Of a stretch of DNA of 64,000 bases, positions 9,976-19,844 are shown one piece after another. The notes beneath the pieces are model-generated. The model was not told where the DNA came from. It did no database searches and saw nothing but the letters and a program-made list of their open reading frames with translations. Location: positions 3,948,001 through 4,012,000 of the forward strand of contig OX638333.1 in the NCBI GenBank assembly GCA_951812895.1. The letters are read 5' to 3'. This stretch comes from an uncultured Roseovarius sp. (GTDB lineage: Bacteria; Pseudomonadota; Alphaproteobacteria; Rhodobacterales; Rhodobacteraceae). Both the position numbers and the translations under genes were made by a program. Each line of letters opens with the position of its first letter. Within the stretch, counting starts at the first letter, position 1.

Positions 9976-10509
9976 TTAACGCACGATCGTCCCTGTTCGA
10001 CGGATTTTGCGCTGGAGCTGCAAAATGCCATACACCAAAGCTTCTGCCGTTGGCGGACAGCCGGGAACGTAAACATCAACCGGAACAACCCGGTCACAGC
10101 CGCGCACAACCGAATAGCTATAGTGGTAGTAACCGCCGCCATTAGCGCAGGAGCCCATCGAAATCACGTAACGTGGTTCGGGCATCTGGTCGTAAACCTT
10201 GCGCAGCGCGGGGGCCATTTTGTTGGTCAACGTACCTGCCACGATCATCACGTCCGACTGGCGCGGGCTGGCACGTGGGGCAAAGCCGAAACGCTCCACA
10301 TCATAGCGCGGCATCGCTGTGTGCATCATTTCAACCGCACAACAAGCCAACCCAAAGGTCATCCAGTGCAACGAACCCGTGCGCGCCCAGTTGATGATGT
10401 CTTCGGTCGAGGTCAGCAAAAACCCCTTATCCTGAAGCTCACGGTTAAGCTCTCGTGTCGCCACCTCGCGATCACCTCCGGCGGAATTCACTCCGGTCGC
10501 TACTCCCAT
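9976..10509 (-). CDS. nuoB: NADH-quinone oxidoreductase subunit B
   Basis: NuoB holds the terminal [4Fe-4S] cluster N2 that reduces quinone. The conserved adjacent cysteines are in [10 protein letters not shown], the third is in [17 protein letters not shown], and the fourth in VYVPGCPP. The start is set at ATG 10509, giving a 177-residue product that overlaps the nuoA stop by 10 bp; an ATG at 10530 would overlap more, and a GTG five codons inside is also possible. Confidence 0.96.
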   Translation of the reverse strand: MGVATGVNSAGGDREVATRELNRELQDKGFLLTSTEDIINWARTGSLHWMTFGLACCAVEMMHTAMPRYDVERFGFAPRASPRQSDVMIVAGTLTNKMAPALRKVYDQMPEPRYVISMGSCANGGGYYHYSYSVVRGCDRVVPVDVYVPGCPPTAEALVYGILQLQRKIRRTGTIVR

Positions 10510-10865
10510 TCCATCGCCCCCTTCTTCCACTCATAGGCAAACCCTGCGGTCAGGACGGCCAGGAACACCATCATCGACCAGAACCCGACCATGCTGATAT
10601 CCTTGAACGCCACAGCCCATGGGAACAGCATCGCGATCTCAAGATCGAAGATGATGAACAGGATCGAAACAAGGTAGAACCGGACATCGAATTTCATCCG
10701 CGCATCATCGAATGCGTTGAACCCGCATTCATACGCACTGACTTTTTCAGGATCGGGATTTCGGACGGCGACAATAACGGCCGCGAGGATCAGGACGATG
10801 CCAAGACCGATGGCGATGCCCATAAGAACGAGAACGGGAAGATATTCCCTCAGCATCTCTTCCAA
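10500..10865 (-). CDS. nuoA: NADH-quinone oxidoreductase subunit A (TTG start)
   Basis: NuoA is a three-helix membrane subunit of complex I. The product begins [16 protein letters not shown] as in the family. The best start is TTG at 10865 because AAGGAG lies 7 bp before it; an ATG 33 bp upstream (10898) would add a non-conserved segment, and an internal ATG at 10856 has no ribosome site. Family motifs visible are [20 protein letters not shown] (the Q-module loop) and [11 protein letters not shown]. It is the first nuo gene; a weak promoter candidate (TTGACC-17 bp-TAAACC) lies about 70 bp upstream. Confidence 0.94.
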   Translation of the reverse strand: MEEMLREYLPVLVLMGIAIGLGIVLILAAVIVAVRNPDPEKVSAYECGFNAFDDARMKFDVRFYLVSILFIIFDLEIAMLFPWAVAFKDISMVGFWSMMVFLAVLTAGFAYEWKKGAMEWE

Positions 10866-11018
10866 GTGGTGGCTCCTTTCATGCGCAAGCAGGTGCACAT
10901 TAAGATGGCTGCAGTATCACTCTTTCGGGTTTAACCGTGCCCCCCGATGGGGTCAACCGGACGCCGCGAATTTAGACGCCTTGGATAACGGCAAACTGCC
11001 ACGTTCACGCTTGGGGGT

Positions 11019-11873
11019 TCAAGCGACCTCTGCCTGTGTTGATACACGCCCATCAGCAACAACCGTAATCCGGTTCATACAACGGTATTCGGGCAGATAG
11101 TCCGCCACGGCATAGTGCATGGTGACGCGATTGTCCCACATTGCAATGTCCCCGGCCTTCCAGCGCCACCGCACCTGATCCTCGGGCTTATTCATATGCC
11201 CTGCCAGCCAGGTTTTCAGAGAATTGGCTTCATTGGTTGTCAAACCTGCGATGTGAGTCACGAAAGCTTCGTTAAAATTCAGAAACTTACGTCCCGTAAC
11301 CGGGTGATCCGCGATAAGTGGACGTACCCTATGTCCAAACCGCGCCATTCCTTCGTTCAGACGTTCTTCGGCTGATTTTCCAGCCTGTTCCACCGCAAAA
11401 CTGTTACGAAAATCACCCATGTCATGGATCGCATTCAACCCTTCAAGGTCACGTTTCATCCCTTCAGGCAGGCGGTCATAGGCCGCATAACAGCTCGACC
11501 ACATTGTATCTCCGCCCACTTCCGGCACATGCCGCGCGACCAAAATAGAGGCAAAAGGCTGTTCCTGCTTAAATGTCAGATCGGTGTGCCAACTGTTCGT
11601 GTCCGGAGGTGCACCGGAATCATTTTCGAGCAGCACGATATTCTTGAATCCATCTACATGAGGATACAGAGGGTGCGGCTCATCTATCTGACCAAAACCG
11701 CGCGCAAAGGACATGTGGGCCGAAGGACTGATTTCGCTGTCGCGGAAAAAGATAACCAGATTGTCCATCAAAGCCTGATAAATTGCGTCATGCACGGCAT
11801 TCGAAATTGGTGCCGAGAAATCAATGCCTGAAATTTCTGCACCCAAAGTCGGAGTAATCTTGTTGATTTGCAT
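11019..11873 (-). CDS. TauD/TfdA-family 2-oxoglutarate dioxygenase
   Basis: The 284-residue protein belongs to the Fe(II)/2-oxoglutarate dioxygenases related to taurine dioxygenase, which usually release sulphite or cleave an ether by hydroxylation. The metal facial triad is visible as H96-x-D98 (SWHTDLT) and H253 (TMHYAVADY), and the 2-oxoglutarate-binding arginine is in the YRCMNRIT segment (R264 or R268). The substrate cannot be read from sequence; no sulphonate transporter is adjacent. It lies 91 bp downstream of a MetE-like gene on the same strand. Confidence 0.9.
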   Translation of the reverse strand: MQINKITPTLGAEISGIDFSAPISNAVHDAIYQALMDNLVIFFRDSEISPSAHMSFARGFGQIDEPHPLYPHVDGFKNIVLLENDSGAPPDTNSWHTDLTFKQEQPFASILVARHVPEVGGDTMWSSCYAAYDRLPEGMKRDLEGLNAIHDMGDFRNSFAVEQAGKSAEERLNEGMARFGHRVRPLIADHPVTGRKFLNFNEAFVTHIAGLTTNEANSLKTWLAGHMNKPEDQVRWRWKAGDIAMWDNRVTMHYAVADYLPEYRCMNRITVVADGRVSTQAEVA

Positions 11874-11964
11874 AGCGCCCCCCTAGTCGTTGGAATTTCG
11901 GCTCAAATTGTGCAGTTACCCAATAAGCCGTCTACAGATTTCGCGACAAAAATACGTGACGCAA

Positions 11965-13014
11965 TCAGACTGTACGCGCCGCCTCAGAAAGGTTTTTCAG
12001 CTTACGCATCGCCAGATCGCGCCCCAGAAACCCTAACCCGCAATCTGGCCCGGCAATAACGCGATTTGCAGGCAGGTACTTTAATACGTCCTGCATTCGG
12101 GTGCGAATTTCTTCTACGGATTCCACGCGGCTGGACGCTATTGTAACAAACCCAACGATCAGGCTTGATCGCTCAAACTGCGAAAATAACGCGTCCGGGT
12201 TGTGCCGATGTGCATCCTCGATCGAAATCTGGTCCGCAACACCGTCCACCGCTTTGGCAATTTGCATATATGCGCCCTGATCTGCTTTGGGATAGTCATG
12301 GTCGTCCAGACAGCTGGGATAGCCACAGCACATATGAACAACCCGGGTCACGTCATCTGGCACCCCATGAAAACACCGTTCAAGCGTTTCTATGCCATAG
12401 GCCAGTGCGCCTGCTGGTTTGCGTGCAAATATCGGCTCATCGACCTGGATGTAGCGGCACCCGGCCTCTGCCAGAGCCCGGATTTGAACGTTCAAAGCAT
12501 CTGCCAAATCCCGCGCCTGAACCGCGGCATCAGCGTAATGTACGTTCGCTGTCGTATCTGAGATCGTCATCGGCCCCGGCACAGTGATTTTCACAGGTCG
12601 TCCGGCCGCCGCCTCGGCAAACTCCCAATCACGCACCAGTGTGCTCACGTCACCCGCCGAAACCTTACCCCGGATGGTCGGCAGATCCACGTCATAGGCA
12701 CCGTTTCGCATTACTGTGCGCGTCAAATTGTCGAAATCAAATCCAGAAAAATGCCGGCACTGGTAGTGCACATAATTTTCCCGCCGAACCTCACCGTCTG
12801 TCGGAACATCGATACCACAGTCAATCTGGTCTGAAATCACCTCTCTTGTGGCTTTGTCGAGCAAGGCGCGCGCCTCCTCAACTTTTTCATGGGACCAATT
12901 GTTGAGTACTTGTTCGCTATATTGCGCATCTGCCAGATCAATTTGAAACCAATCCGAAATGGGGACGTAATCCGGTTTGGGATAGGCCCCGATACAGGTT
13001 GTTGTCAGTGGCAT
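11965..13014 (-). CDS. MetE C-terminal-domain-like methyltransferase
   Basis: This 349-residue protein is a single-barrel homologue of the catalytic half of cobalamin-independent methionine synthase (UROD/MetE-like). It keeps the zinc-site-like residues in HMCCGYP (about 227-233) and AGPDCGLG (near 323-330), the family's metal-binding His/Cys positions, and the VDEP motif (about 191-194). It lacks the N-terminal half of MetE. Proteins of this type accept methyl groups from small donors or methylcobalamin; the donor here is unknown. Its stop is 91 bp before the TauD-like gene, so the pair may form a small sulphur/methyl module. Confidence 0.85.
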   Translation of the reverse strand: MPLTTTCIGAYPKPDYVPISDWFQIDLADAQYSEQVLNNWSHEKVEEARALLDKATREVISDQIDCGIDVPTDGEVRRENYVHYQCRHFSGFDFDNLTRTVMRNGAYDVDLPTIRGKVSAGDVSTLVRDWEFAEAAAGRPVKITVPGPMTISDTTANVHYADAAVQARDLADALNVQIRALAEAGCRYIQVDEPIFARKPAGALAYGIETLERCFHGVPDDVTRVVHMCCGYPSCLDDHDYPKADQGAYMQIAKAVDGVADQISIEDAHRHNPDALFSQFERSSLIVGFVTIASSRVESVEEIRTRMQDVLKYLPANRVIAGPDCGLGFLGRDLAMRKLKNLSEAARTV

Positions 13015-13048
13015 TCGGACCCCTTGGAAATTGCAGCGTTCTAGAGGA

Positions 13049-13069
13049 TGCTAAGAAGGCGCTTTAGCA
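13049..13069. promoter_or_regulatory. Short inverted repeat between porin and MetE-like gene
   Basis: TGCTAA and TTAGCA are separated by 9 bp in the 86-bp gap downstream of the porin and upstream of the MetE-like gene. No T-run follows on the minus strand. It could be a weak terminator stem for the porin or an operator for the next gene; neither can be decided here. Confidence 0.35.
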
Positions 13070-13100
13070 CACGCAAGAGAAACGTGTCAGCCAGAGGTCT

Positions 13101-14330
13101 CTAGAATGTAAGTTTTACTCCTGTGATCAATGTGTGCGACTCGACGCTTCGATCACCGGTAATGGTTGGCATGATCAATAGTACGAAACCGGCATTGTAC
13201 ATGTATTCCGCACCAACCCGCACGTTGGGTGCCGCCTCCACTTCAATCCCAAAGATGACCTGCTCCATCCGTTCCCATTCGGTGCCATTGGTACCTTGCT
13301 CACCCCGGCTCGCACTAACAGACCAGATGGCTGGACGACCCAGAAGCTGCGCATGATAGCGTGCCTGCAGAGTAGTTGCAGACACGTGATGGCCGGTTGC
13401 CGGCCAGTCATGCAACGTACGCGTAAACTCCGCGGCAATATCAAACGGGCGATGGCCTAGCCTCACATTCACATCCCAGGCCCCATTCCATACCCGGTTG
13501 ATGCCGACACCCGGAGGATGATGCGCAATTGTGCTGTCATAAATCGTCCCGCGCAGGATTCCTGCCCCCAGCTTCAGGCTCGTATTACCATCCAGATCAA
13601 ACCGGTGCGATCCGTTCACTGCATAATTGCTAAAGGCACCGTTATTCGCCGGGCTGCTAAGAACCCGCAATCCGCGATGCGCCGGGATCAATGTTAAAGA
13701 CAGTTCGGTTTGATCGGTCACATAGCCAAATTCAACCAGCACATCTTCGGACTGCGCCCAGAAGTAGTGATTGCTATGGCTGTGGGTAAAGGGGGAAAAG
13801 GTGGCAAACTGCCCGAAATTGACCGTCTTGCGCCCGGCCGCAATGTAGAACGGCCATCGATCCAAATCGCCGAAAACCACCCAAAATTTGCGCAACTGCA
13901 CGTCATCCTGCCCCGGGTATTCGACTTCGGTATATTCACCTTGGGCGAAGGCCATAAAACCGGGCAAGGTCAGTGTCGCATTCAACGATGCCTCATTGAT
14001 CACGCTATAACTATCCGAGATTCCCGATGTATGCGTGGGTGGCAATCGGGACAGGGTGGGAAATTTGCCCGCCGTATCGGTCGTTTCCGCAATATAAGTC
14101 CCCACGACCCTGCCACCAAAACTAAGCCCCAGTTCAGGCAACCCACCGGAATGTCGCGCGCGCAACGCAAAAGCAATCTTACCGGTGACATTGCCCTGCC
14201 GGTCAAACATGCCGTCTGAATAGTCCACATTGGTCGCCCACGTGAAACCACTACCCTGCCCAGTGACAGGGCCGGCGCCGCAAACAACACAAACCAAGAA
14301 AACGGCAATTACCGGCCTAAATTTATTCAC
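13101..14330 (-). CDS. Outer-membrane beta-barrel porin (LbtU-like)
   Basis: The 409-residue protein has a signal peptide (about 1-24) followed by alternating amphipathic strands and ends in phenylalanine (GVKLTF), the classical outer-membrane barrel signal. The segment LRKFWVVFGDLDRWPFYIAAGR and the following VNFGQFATFSP resemble LbtU-type siderophore porins; this is recognition from memory. It lies downstream of the liu operon on the same strand (76-bp gap), so it may be co-transcribed or have its own promoter. Substrate unknown. Confidence 0.8.
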   Translation of the reverse strand: MNKFRPVIAVFLVCVVCGAGPVTGQGSGFTWATNVDYSDGMFDRQGNVTGKIAFALRARHSGGLPELGLSFGGRVVGTYIAETTDTAGKFPTLSRLPPTHTSGISDSYSVINEASLNATLTLPGFMAFAQGEYTEVEYPGQDDVQLRKFWVVFGDLDRWPFYIAAGRKTVNFGQFATFSPFTHSHSNHYFWAQSEDVLVEFGYVTDQTELSLTLIPAHRGLRVLSSPANNGAFSNYAVNGSHRFDLDGNTSLKLGAGILRGTIYDSTIAHHPPGVGINRVWNGAWDVNVRLGHRPFDIAAEFTRTLHDWPATGHHVSATTLQARYHAQLLGRPAIWSVSASRGEQGTNGTEWERMEQVIFGIEVEAAPNVRVGAEYMYNAGFVLLIMPTITGDRSVESHTLITGVKLTF

Positions 14331-14406
14331 GGCCTCACCTCCCTGTTTTTCTCAATAGGAGGTTGAAGCCCTTACTATCCTGTTAACCAAGAGGCTTCGA
14401 AGGCAT

Positions 14407-15201
14407 CTAGTTCACATCCCAGTCGGGTTTTCTTTTATCAAAGAATGCCCCGACCCCTTCGGGAGCCTCTTTGCCGTCCCAGCATTCAACCAGCTGGGCA
14501 ATACTGTGATCAATCATGCCGGCATCAATTTTTGGTCCGAGCTGTCGCAGCAAGTATTTGGCCCGCGCCACCGCACCCGGAGCACATTGCAGATAAGGTT
14601 CAACTTCGGCCGCGACAACCTCGTCCAACTCTTCTAACGGTACAGCCCGCGCCAGCAGATCAAGCGACACCGCCTCATCTGCACCAAACAAACGCCCGGA
14701 CATGAAAACCCTGCGCGCCTTGCCTTCTCCCATGCGTGCCCAGACATAAGGCCCGATCGTCGCGGGGATCAGTCCGAGCTTTGTTTCTGTCAGACCCATT
14801 TTGATGTGATCAGCCCCAATTGCCACATCGCAAACACTGGCCAGTCCCACGCCTCCACCAAACGCATGTCCGTGCAATCGGCCAATCAACGGTTTGGGCA
14901 ATGTGTTGAGCGCAAACAGCATATTCGCGAGCTTTGCCGCCTCCTGCGCCCGCACGTCTGGAGCTGCATCAAACTGTTCGCGCATCCACGCCAGATCTCC
15001 CCCGGCGCAAAAGCTCTTTCCCCTGGCTGCAAGGACTACGACGCGCACTTGATCATTTGCGCCAAGTGTTTCTGCGGCTGCGCTCAGCTCAGAAATCATC
15101 TTTGCCGACATGGCATTGTGCTTTTCAGCGCGATCCAACCAAAGCGTCACCACGCCACGCGAATCTTGTTCGATTTCTATGGTTTCAAATTTTGGCGACA
15201 T
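14407..15201 (-). CDS. liuC: Methylglutaconyl-CoA hydratase (enoyl-CoA hydratase family)
   Basis: This 264-residue crotonase-fold protein hydrates 3-methylglutaconyl-CoA to HMG-CoA in leucine breakdown. The oxyanion-hole segments are GKSFCAGGDLAWM (about 64-76) and HGHAFGGGVGLASVC (about 110-124); the catalytic Glu lies in the MGLTETKLGL segment. The specific substrate is assigned from context: both carboxylase subunits, HMG-CoA lyase and isovaleryl-CoA dehydrogenase are in the same operon. Confidence 0.9.
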   Translation of the reverse strand: MSPKFETIEIEQDSRGVVTLWLDRAEKHNAMSAKMISELSAAAETLGANDQVRVVVLAARGKSFCAGGDLAWMREQFDAAPDVRAQEAAKLANMLFALNTLPKPLIGRLHGHAFGGGVGLASVCDVAIGADHIKMGLTETKLGLIPATIGPYVWARMGEGKARRVFMSGRLFGADEAVSLDLLARAVPLEELDEVVAAEVEPYLQCAPGAVARAKYLLRQLGPKIDAGMIDHSIAQLVECWDGKEAPEGVGAFFDKRKPDWDVN

Positions 15202-15216
15202 TCCAGATCCTTATTC

Positions 15217-16074
15217 TCACAGCTCGCTCCGCATGGCCCGCGCCATATTTGATGCCGCGGTCAGAACTTCACGGTCCAACGCGGTTTCGTATCCCAATTT
15301 TGTAAGATGATCATGGACTGCTTCGGTTACGACATTGCCCGCGGCCCCAGGCGCAAAAGGACACCCGCCAAGCCCACCGATAGCGGCGTCAAACACCCGT
15401 AATTCTCGCTCCAAAGCGACGTCTACATTCAATAGCGCACGTCCGCTGGTATCGTGAAAATGCCCCGCGAGCCGGTCAGCTGGAACTTCATCCAAAACGG
15501 CCGATAGCATCGCATCAATACGCTCTGGTGTTGCCTGACCGATCGTATCCCCCAGGCTGATCTCATAACACCCCATTGCTGACAAGGCTGCGGCAACTTT
15601 GGCCACCTGCTGTGGTGCAACAGGTCCGTCATATGGGCAATCACTTATACAGGAAACATACCCCCGCACGCGAATTCCAACTCGGTTTGCCGCCTCCGCA
15701 ACAGGCGCAAATCGTTCCAAGCTTTCTTCAATTGTCGCGTTGATATTCGCCTTAGAAAACCCTTCCGAAGCGGATCCAAATATCGCCACTTCATCCGCTT
15801 TCGCCGCCTGTGCTGCCTCAAACCCACGCATGTTCGGGGTTAGCGCAGCATAAGAAACGTTTTCACCGCGTTTGATCCCAGCCAACACAACTGCGCTATC
15901 CGCCATCTGTGGCACCCATTTGGGACTGACAAAGCTCGCCACTTCGATCCGGCGGTATCCGGCCTGATTCAGGCAATTGATCAGAGCGATCTTATCATCC
16001 GTTGAAATTCGACCCTTCTCATTCTGCAACCCGTCCCTTGGGCCAACTTCAAAGATTTCCACATGTCCTGCCAT
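15217..16074 (-). CDS. liuE: Hydroxymethylglutaryl-CoA lyase
   Basis: The enzyme splits HMG-CoA to acetoacetate and acetyl-CoA, the last step of the leucine pathway. The 285-residue TIM-barrel protein shows the N-terminal motif VGPRDGLQNEK (about 7-17) and the catalytic-cysteine signature GGLGGCPFAPGAAGN near residues 233-247. It begins directly after the stop of a glutathione-transferase-like gene (16075) and is followed 15 bp later by liuC. Confidence 0.95.
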   Translation of the reverse strand: MAGHVEIFEVGPRDGLQNEKGRISTDDKIALINCLNQAGYRRIEVASFVSPKWVPQMADSAVVLAGIKRGENVSYAALTPNMRGFEAAQAAKADEVAIFGSASEGFSKANINATIEESLERFAPVAEAANRVGIRVRGYVSCISDCPYDGPVAPQQVAKVAAALSAMGCYEISLGDTIGQATPERIDAMLSAVLDEVPADRLAGHFHDTSGRALLNVDVALERELRVFDAAIGGLGGCPFAPGAAGNVVTEAVHDHLTKLGYETALDREVLTAASNMARAMRSEL

Positions 16075-16734
16075 TTACTCCTCCGGCACCGGGTAAAAAT
16101 CCCGGGTGTAGAAGTCCTGAACGCCGTCCTTGCCCCTTGCAGCCTTATAGCTCGGGCGTGCTTCTAGCCGTGTCATATAGCGCCGCAAACCCTCGAATGG
16201 CTCCATGTCAACGTAGTATGGCGCCGCAAACAGATTGAAGCCCATCATGACATCCGCCGCTGTAAATCCAGTAGTCAGCAGATAATCCTGCGCACCCAGC
16301 ATATCTTCCAGCCCTTTCGCCGCAGCCCGCAAACGCGCCGTTACCAATTTGATTACCACAGGCGACGCTTGCGAAGGATCACGCAGAAACAGATGCTGCA
16401 TATTCAACTGCTCTATCGGGCTTGCCAAGGTTTCGGCATAGCTCAGCAATTCCAGAAACCGGGGCCTTTCCGGGTGCCCGGGTTCTGGTGCCAAACTTGC
16501 ATCAGGATGGCGTTCGCAAAGGTATTGTACGATCGCCCCACTTTCAAAGATGGTTAAGCCATCAATTTCCAACGCCGGGACACGACCGGCTGGCGAAAGC
16601 GCCAAAAATTCGGGACTGCGCAAAGAGCCGTCGCGAATGGAGTAGCTGACCAACTCGCATTCCAACCCAAGTTCTTCCAACATCCACAGCACCCGGAAAG
16701 ATCGCGAAAACGGAACATGATGCAAACGGATCAT
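16075..16734 (-). CDS. Glutathione S-transferase family protein
   Basis: Start at 16734 (MIRLHHVPFSRSFRVLWMLEEL) overlaps the upstream transferase stop by 4 bp; longer ORF starts run through that gene. The 219-residue product has the N-terminal thioredoxin-like domain with the SRSFRV active-site region, the cis-Pro RVPALEID and the FESGAIVQYL motif (glutathione gamma-glutamyl site), followed by an all-helical C-terminal domain. It is the second of two adjacent GST genes within the liu operon; the link with leucine catabolism is not known. Confidence 0.85.
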   Translation of the reverse strand: MIRLHHVPFSRSFRVLWMLEELGLECELVSYSIRDGSLRSPEFLALSPAGRVPALEIDGLTIFESGAIVQYLCERHPDASLAPEPGHPERPRFLELLSYAETLASPIEQLNMQHLFLRDPSQASPVVIKLVTARLRAAAKGLEDMLGAQDYLLTTGFTAADVMMGFNLFAAPYYVDMEPFEGLRRYMTRLEARPSYKAARGKDGVQDFYTRDFYPVPEE

Positions 16735-17384
16735 TCCGGCACCTCCTGCTTCAGGGCCTGCAAGTCTGGCCATGTCTCTAAAAATGGGCGCATAGCCCTC
16801 ATCAACTCTAAGCGCGCGGCCAACGCCGGGTAATGCTCGATTAATGTCTGACCTTCTGGCGCCTGGACAAAATATTCGAGCATCGGGATCAGGTGGCAAT
16901 CCGCCAGTGACATCGCACCCTGCCCCAGCACATGCCCTTCAACAGCAATCGCCTCTAATGCAGCCAGAACCGGCTCTGAGGCGCGCAACCCGGTCTCAAC
17001 CTCTTCCCTGTCAGCCGCTTCACCGAGAAGCGGTTGAAAATACCCATGCGAGAAAACCTGCCGGACCAGCGGCCAATACCCGTAATTGTCGACGATCCCG
17101 ATCACCTGACGCATCCGCGCCCGGGCCAATGGGCCCTGCGGGATCAGCGGCGGGTCAGAGAACGCTAGATCTAAATAATCGAGAATGGCGGCCGTTTCCC
17201 AAATCTCAAAACCTGCATATTCCAATACCGGCACCCTAGAAAACGGATGTCGGCCTGACAGTTGTGCCTGCCCTTCCGGCATAAAAGGGTCTGCTTCGAG
17301 ATAGTCGTAAGATAAGCCTTTTGCACTCAGCGCTATCTTAACGATGCGTGTGTACACGCTGAATTCATACCCAATCAGGCGCAT
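16731..17384 (-). CDS. Glutathione S-transferase family protein
   Basis: The product (MRLIGYEFSVYTRIVKIAL) has a GST thioredoxin fold with SVYTRIV active-site loop, RVPVLEY cis-proline and WETAAILDYL motifs, and a helical C-terminal domain. A TTG seven codons upstream would overlap liuD and is an alternative start. It shares only family-level similarity with the next GST, so the two are not a fresh duplication. It is placed between liuD and the second GST. Confidence 0.83.
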   Translation of the reverse strand: MRLIGYEFSVYTRIVKIALSAKGLSYDYLEADPFMPEGQAQLSGRHPFSRVPVLEYAGFEIWETAAILDYLDLAFSDPPLIPQGPLARARMRQVIGIVDNYGYWPLVRQVFSHGYFQPLLGEAADREEVETGLRASEPVLAALEAIAVEGHVLGQGAMSLADCHLIPMLEYFVQAPEGQTLIEHYPALAARLELMRAMRPFLETWPDLQALKQEVPE

Positions 17385-17401
17385 ATTTTGATTGCCACCC
17401 G

Positions 17402-19345
17402 TCAATCGGAAGCCTCATCGGCCAAACGGATAAGCGCGGCGCCGGCTTCTACCTGAGCACCCTCTGAAACTAAAACCTCTGCAACTTCGCCATCACGTGC
17501 CGCAAGCAGGGAATGTTCCATTTTCATTGCTTCAAGTATGGCCAGGCGATCGCCGGCCTGAACATTCTGGCCAACTGTCGAAAACACCGCCTTGACCAAC
17601 CCTGGCATCGGCGCCTCGATCAATGCCGCATCACCCGCCGCGCTCACCGCCTGATCCAGAGGGTCGACAATCTCGAAATGAATACCAAACTGAGAAAAGA
17701 CAGTGACCACATCGCCATTGACCACGGTCTTTGGCGCCGTCAAACCCTCAATCTGCCACCGCCCGACCGGGCGCAGAACTGATAGTTTCTCGCCACAACA
17801 CTCCACCTCATGTGCCGCCGCTGACAGAGTCTCAATCCGAACCGCATACTCCTCTTCTCCGCGGCGCAACACGAGACTTCGATTCATCGGCTGCCATAGG
17901 TGAAAACCCACATTCGCACCTTCCATGCCCAACAATCCAAGTGCAGCCAGAGCGGCCAACGCAACGTCAGCAGGCATGGGTTGCACTTCTTTGACCAGAT
18001 CATCCAGATCGCGACCAATCAGCCCTGTATCCAACCGCCCCTCGGCAAAGTCCTTGTGCCCCGTCAGAGCCCCTAGAAATCCCAGATTTGTAACCGTGCC
18101 AGACACCTCACAGGCGGCCAACGCCGATGACATCCTGCGCAACGCACCGGTACGTGTTGCCCCATGGGTGATCAGCTTGGCAATCATCGGATCGTACCAT
18201 GGGCTTATCTCATCCCCGGCCTCGACACCGCTGTCTGCTCTGGCTTCTTTAGGGAACTGAAGATGCGTCAACCGGCCCGTCGCGGGCAAAAACCCCTTGG
18301 GAACGTCCTCGGCATAAAGCCGTGCCTCGAATGCATGGCCTTTGATGGACAGTTCATCCTGCGTCAACGGCAACCCTTCGCCACTGGCTACCCGCAGCTG
18401 CCACTCTACCAGATCAACGCCAGTGATCGCTTCGGTGACCGGATGTTCCACCTGCAATCGTGTATTCATCTCCATGAACCAGAACCCATCGGTGCGCAGC
18501 CCGTCAGACCCGTCCACAATAAACTCTACGGTCCCCGCCCCTTTGTAACCAATAGCCTCTGCCGCTCGAACCGCAGCCGACCCCATTGCCGCGCGCATCT
18601 CATCGGTCATGCCCGGCGCAGGCGCCTCTTCTATGACCTTCTGATGCCGGCGTTGCAGTGAACAATCCCGTTCAAATAAATGAACCGCGTTAGTGCCATC
18701 GCCAAACACCTGCACCTCAATATGGCGCGGGCTTTCAACAAACTTCTCGATCAGCACCGCATCATTACCAAAGGCCGTGCGCGCTTCGCTGCGCGCACTC
18801 TCTAATGCGGCGTTGAATTCGGTGTCGGCCTCGACCAACCGCATCCCCTTGCCGCCCCCGCCCGCCACAGCCTTGATCAGCACTGGATATCCAATGGTCT
18901 CCGCCTGCATGGCCAGAAAAGCCGCATCCTGCTCCGCACCATGATACCCCGGCACAACAGGCACACCAGCCTTTTCCATCAGTGCTTTGGCCGCATCCTT
19001 CAGGCCCATCGCACGTATCGCATCCGCAGAGGGTCCAATAAACGTAAGGCCCGCCGCTTCGACCGCCTCAACAAACTCTGGGTTCTCGCTCAGAAAACCA
19101 TAACCGGGATGTATCGCCTGCGCGCCTGTGGCCAATGCCGCCTCAATAACCCGATCCCCCCGCAAATAGCTTTCTGCCGGTGCTGCGCCGCCAATATGCA
19201 CAGCCATGTCTGCGAGCCTCACATGCCGCGCCGCCTGATCCGCATCCGAATAGACCGCCACAGTCCGCACACCCAAGGATCGCGCGGTGTCAATGACGCG
19301 GCAGGCAATCTCGCCTCGGTTTGCGATAAGGATTTTATGAAACAT
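17402..19345 (-). CDS. liuD: 3-methylcrotonyl-CoA carboxylase, biotin-containing alpha subunit
   Basis: This 647-residue subunit carries biotin carboxylase and biotin carrier domains and carboxylates biotin for transfer to 3-methylcrotonyl-CoA. Domains in order: N-terminal biotin carboxylase ([16 protein letters not shown] start), ATP-grasp with the GGGGKGMR loop (about 163-170), C-terminal carboxylase domain with [13 protein letters not shown], and the biotinyl lysine in EAMKMEH near residue 608. The start overlaps the macro-domain gene by 11 bp. The beta subunit (liuB) is encoded just upstream. Confidence 0.96.
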   Translation of the reverse strand: MFHKILIANRGEIACRVIDTARSLGVRTVAVYSDADQAARHVRLADMAVHIGGAAPAESYLRGDRVIEAALATGAQAIHPGYGFLSENPEFVEAVEAAGLTFIGPSADAIRAMGLKDAAKALMEKAGVPVVPGYHGAEQDAAFLAMQAETIGYPVLIKAVAGGGGKGMRLVEADTEFNAALESARSEARTAFGNDAVLIEKFVESPRHIEVQVFGDGTNAVHLFERDCSLQRRHQKVIEEAPAPGMTDEMRAAMGSAAVRAAEAIGYKGAGTVEFIVDGSDGLRTDGFWFMEMNTRLQVEHPVTEAITGVDLVEWQLRVASGEGLPLTQDELSIKGHAFEARLYAEDVPKGFLPATGRLTHLQFPKEARADSGVEAGDEISPWYDPMIAKLITHGATRTGALRRMSSALAACEVSGTVTNLGFLGALTGHKDFAEGRLDTGLIGRDLDDLVKEVQPMPADVALAALAALGLLGMEGANVGFHLWQPMNRSLVLRRGEEEYAVRIETLSAAAHEVECCGEKLSVLRPVGRWQIEGLTAPKTVVNGDVVTVFSQFGIHFEIVDPLDQAVSAAGDAALIEAPMPGLVKAVFSTVGQNVQAGDRLAILEAMKMEHSLLAARDGEVAEVLVSEGAQVEAGAALIRLADEASD

Positions 19346-19841
19346 CAGTTATCCCCAGCTTACGCACCGCATTTTTTAAATGCCGTGCGGTTCGGTCATC
19401 AACGGACACCAGTTTCACATCCAATATGCTCAAGCGTGTCTGAGAAACAGCAATAAGCGCTGCTTCATCATGCGGGTATCCATAAGCCCCGGTTGAAATT
19501 GCTGGGAATGCGATGGATCGACATCCATTTGCCTGCGCCAGTTGCAATGAGTTGCGATAACAATCTGCAAGAATTTCTGCCTCGCCATCGGTGCCACCAC
19601 GCCAAATCGGCCCAACCGTGTGGATCACAAAGCGCGCTGGAAGGTTGTAAGCGCTTGTAAGTTTCGCCTCTCCGGGGTTAGCGCCGCCAAGACGCGTGCA
19701 CTCTTCTTTCAACTCGGGTCCGGCCACACGATGGATTGCACCATCGACACCACCACCGCCTAGAAGCGAGCGATTTGCAGCGTTTACAATCACATCTACC
19801 GCAAGTGTGGTGATGTCAGCCTTTAGTATCTCGAAGGGCAT
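19335..19841 (-). CDS. Macro-domain protein (O-acetyl-ADP-ribose deacetylase type)
   Basis: The 168-residue single-domain protein has the canonical ADP-ribose-binding motif [18 protein letters not shown] (about 21-38) and the second loop [10 protein letters not shown] (about 114-123), as in YmdB/MacroD-type hydrolases that remove ADP-ribose or deacetylate O-acetyl-ADP-ribose. It lies 3 bp downstream of liuB and overlaps liuD by 11 bp, so it is translated with the methylcrotonyl-CoA carboxylase subunits. That placement is unexpected: it suggests coupling of NAD-derived signalling or acyl-ADP-ribose clean-up to leucine catabolism, which is inference. Confidence 0.92.
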   Translation of the reverse strand: MPFEILKADITTLAVDVIVNAANRSLLGGGGVDGAIHRVAGPELKEECTRLGGANPGEAKLTSAYNLPARFVIHTVGPIWRGGTDGEAEILADCYRNSLQLAQANGCRSIAFPAISTGAYGYPHDEAALIAVSQTRLSILDVKLVSVDDRTARHLKNAVRKLGITDVS

Positions 19842-19844
19842 GGA

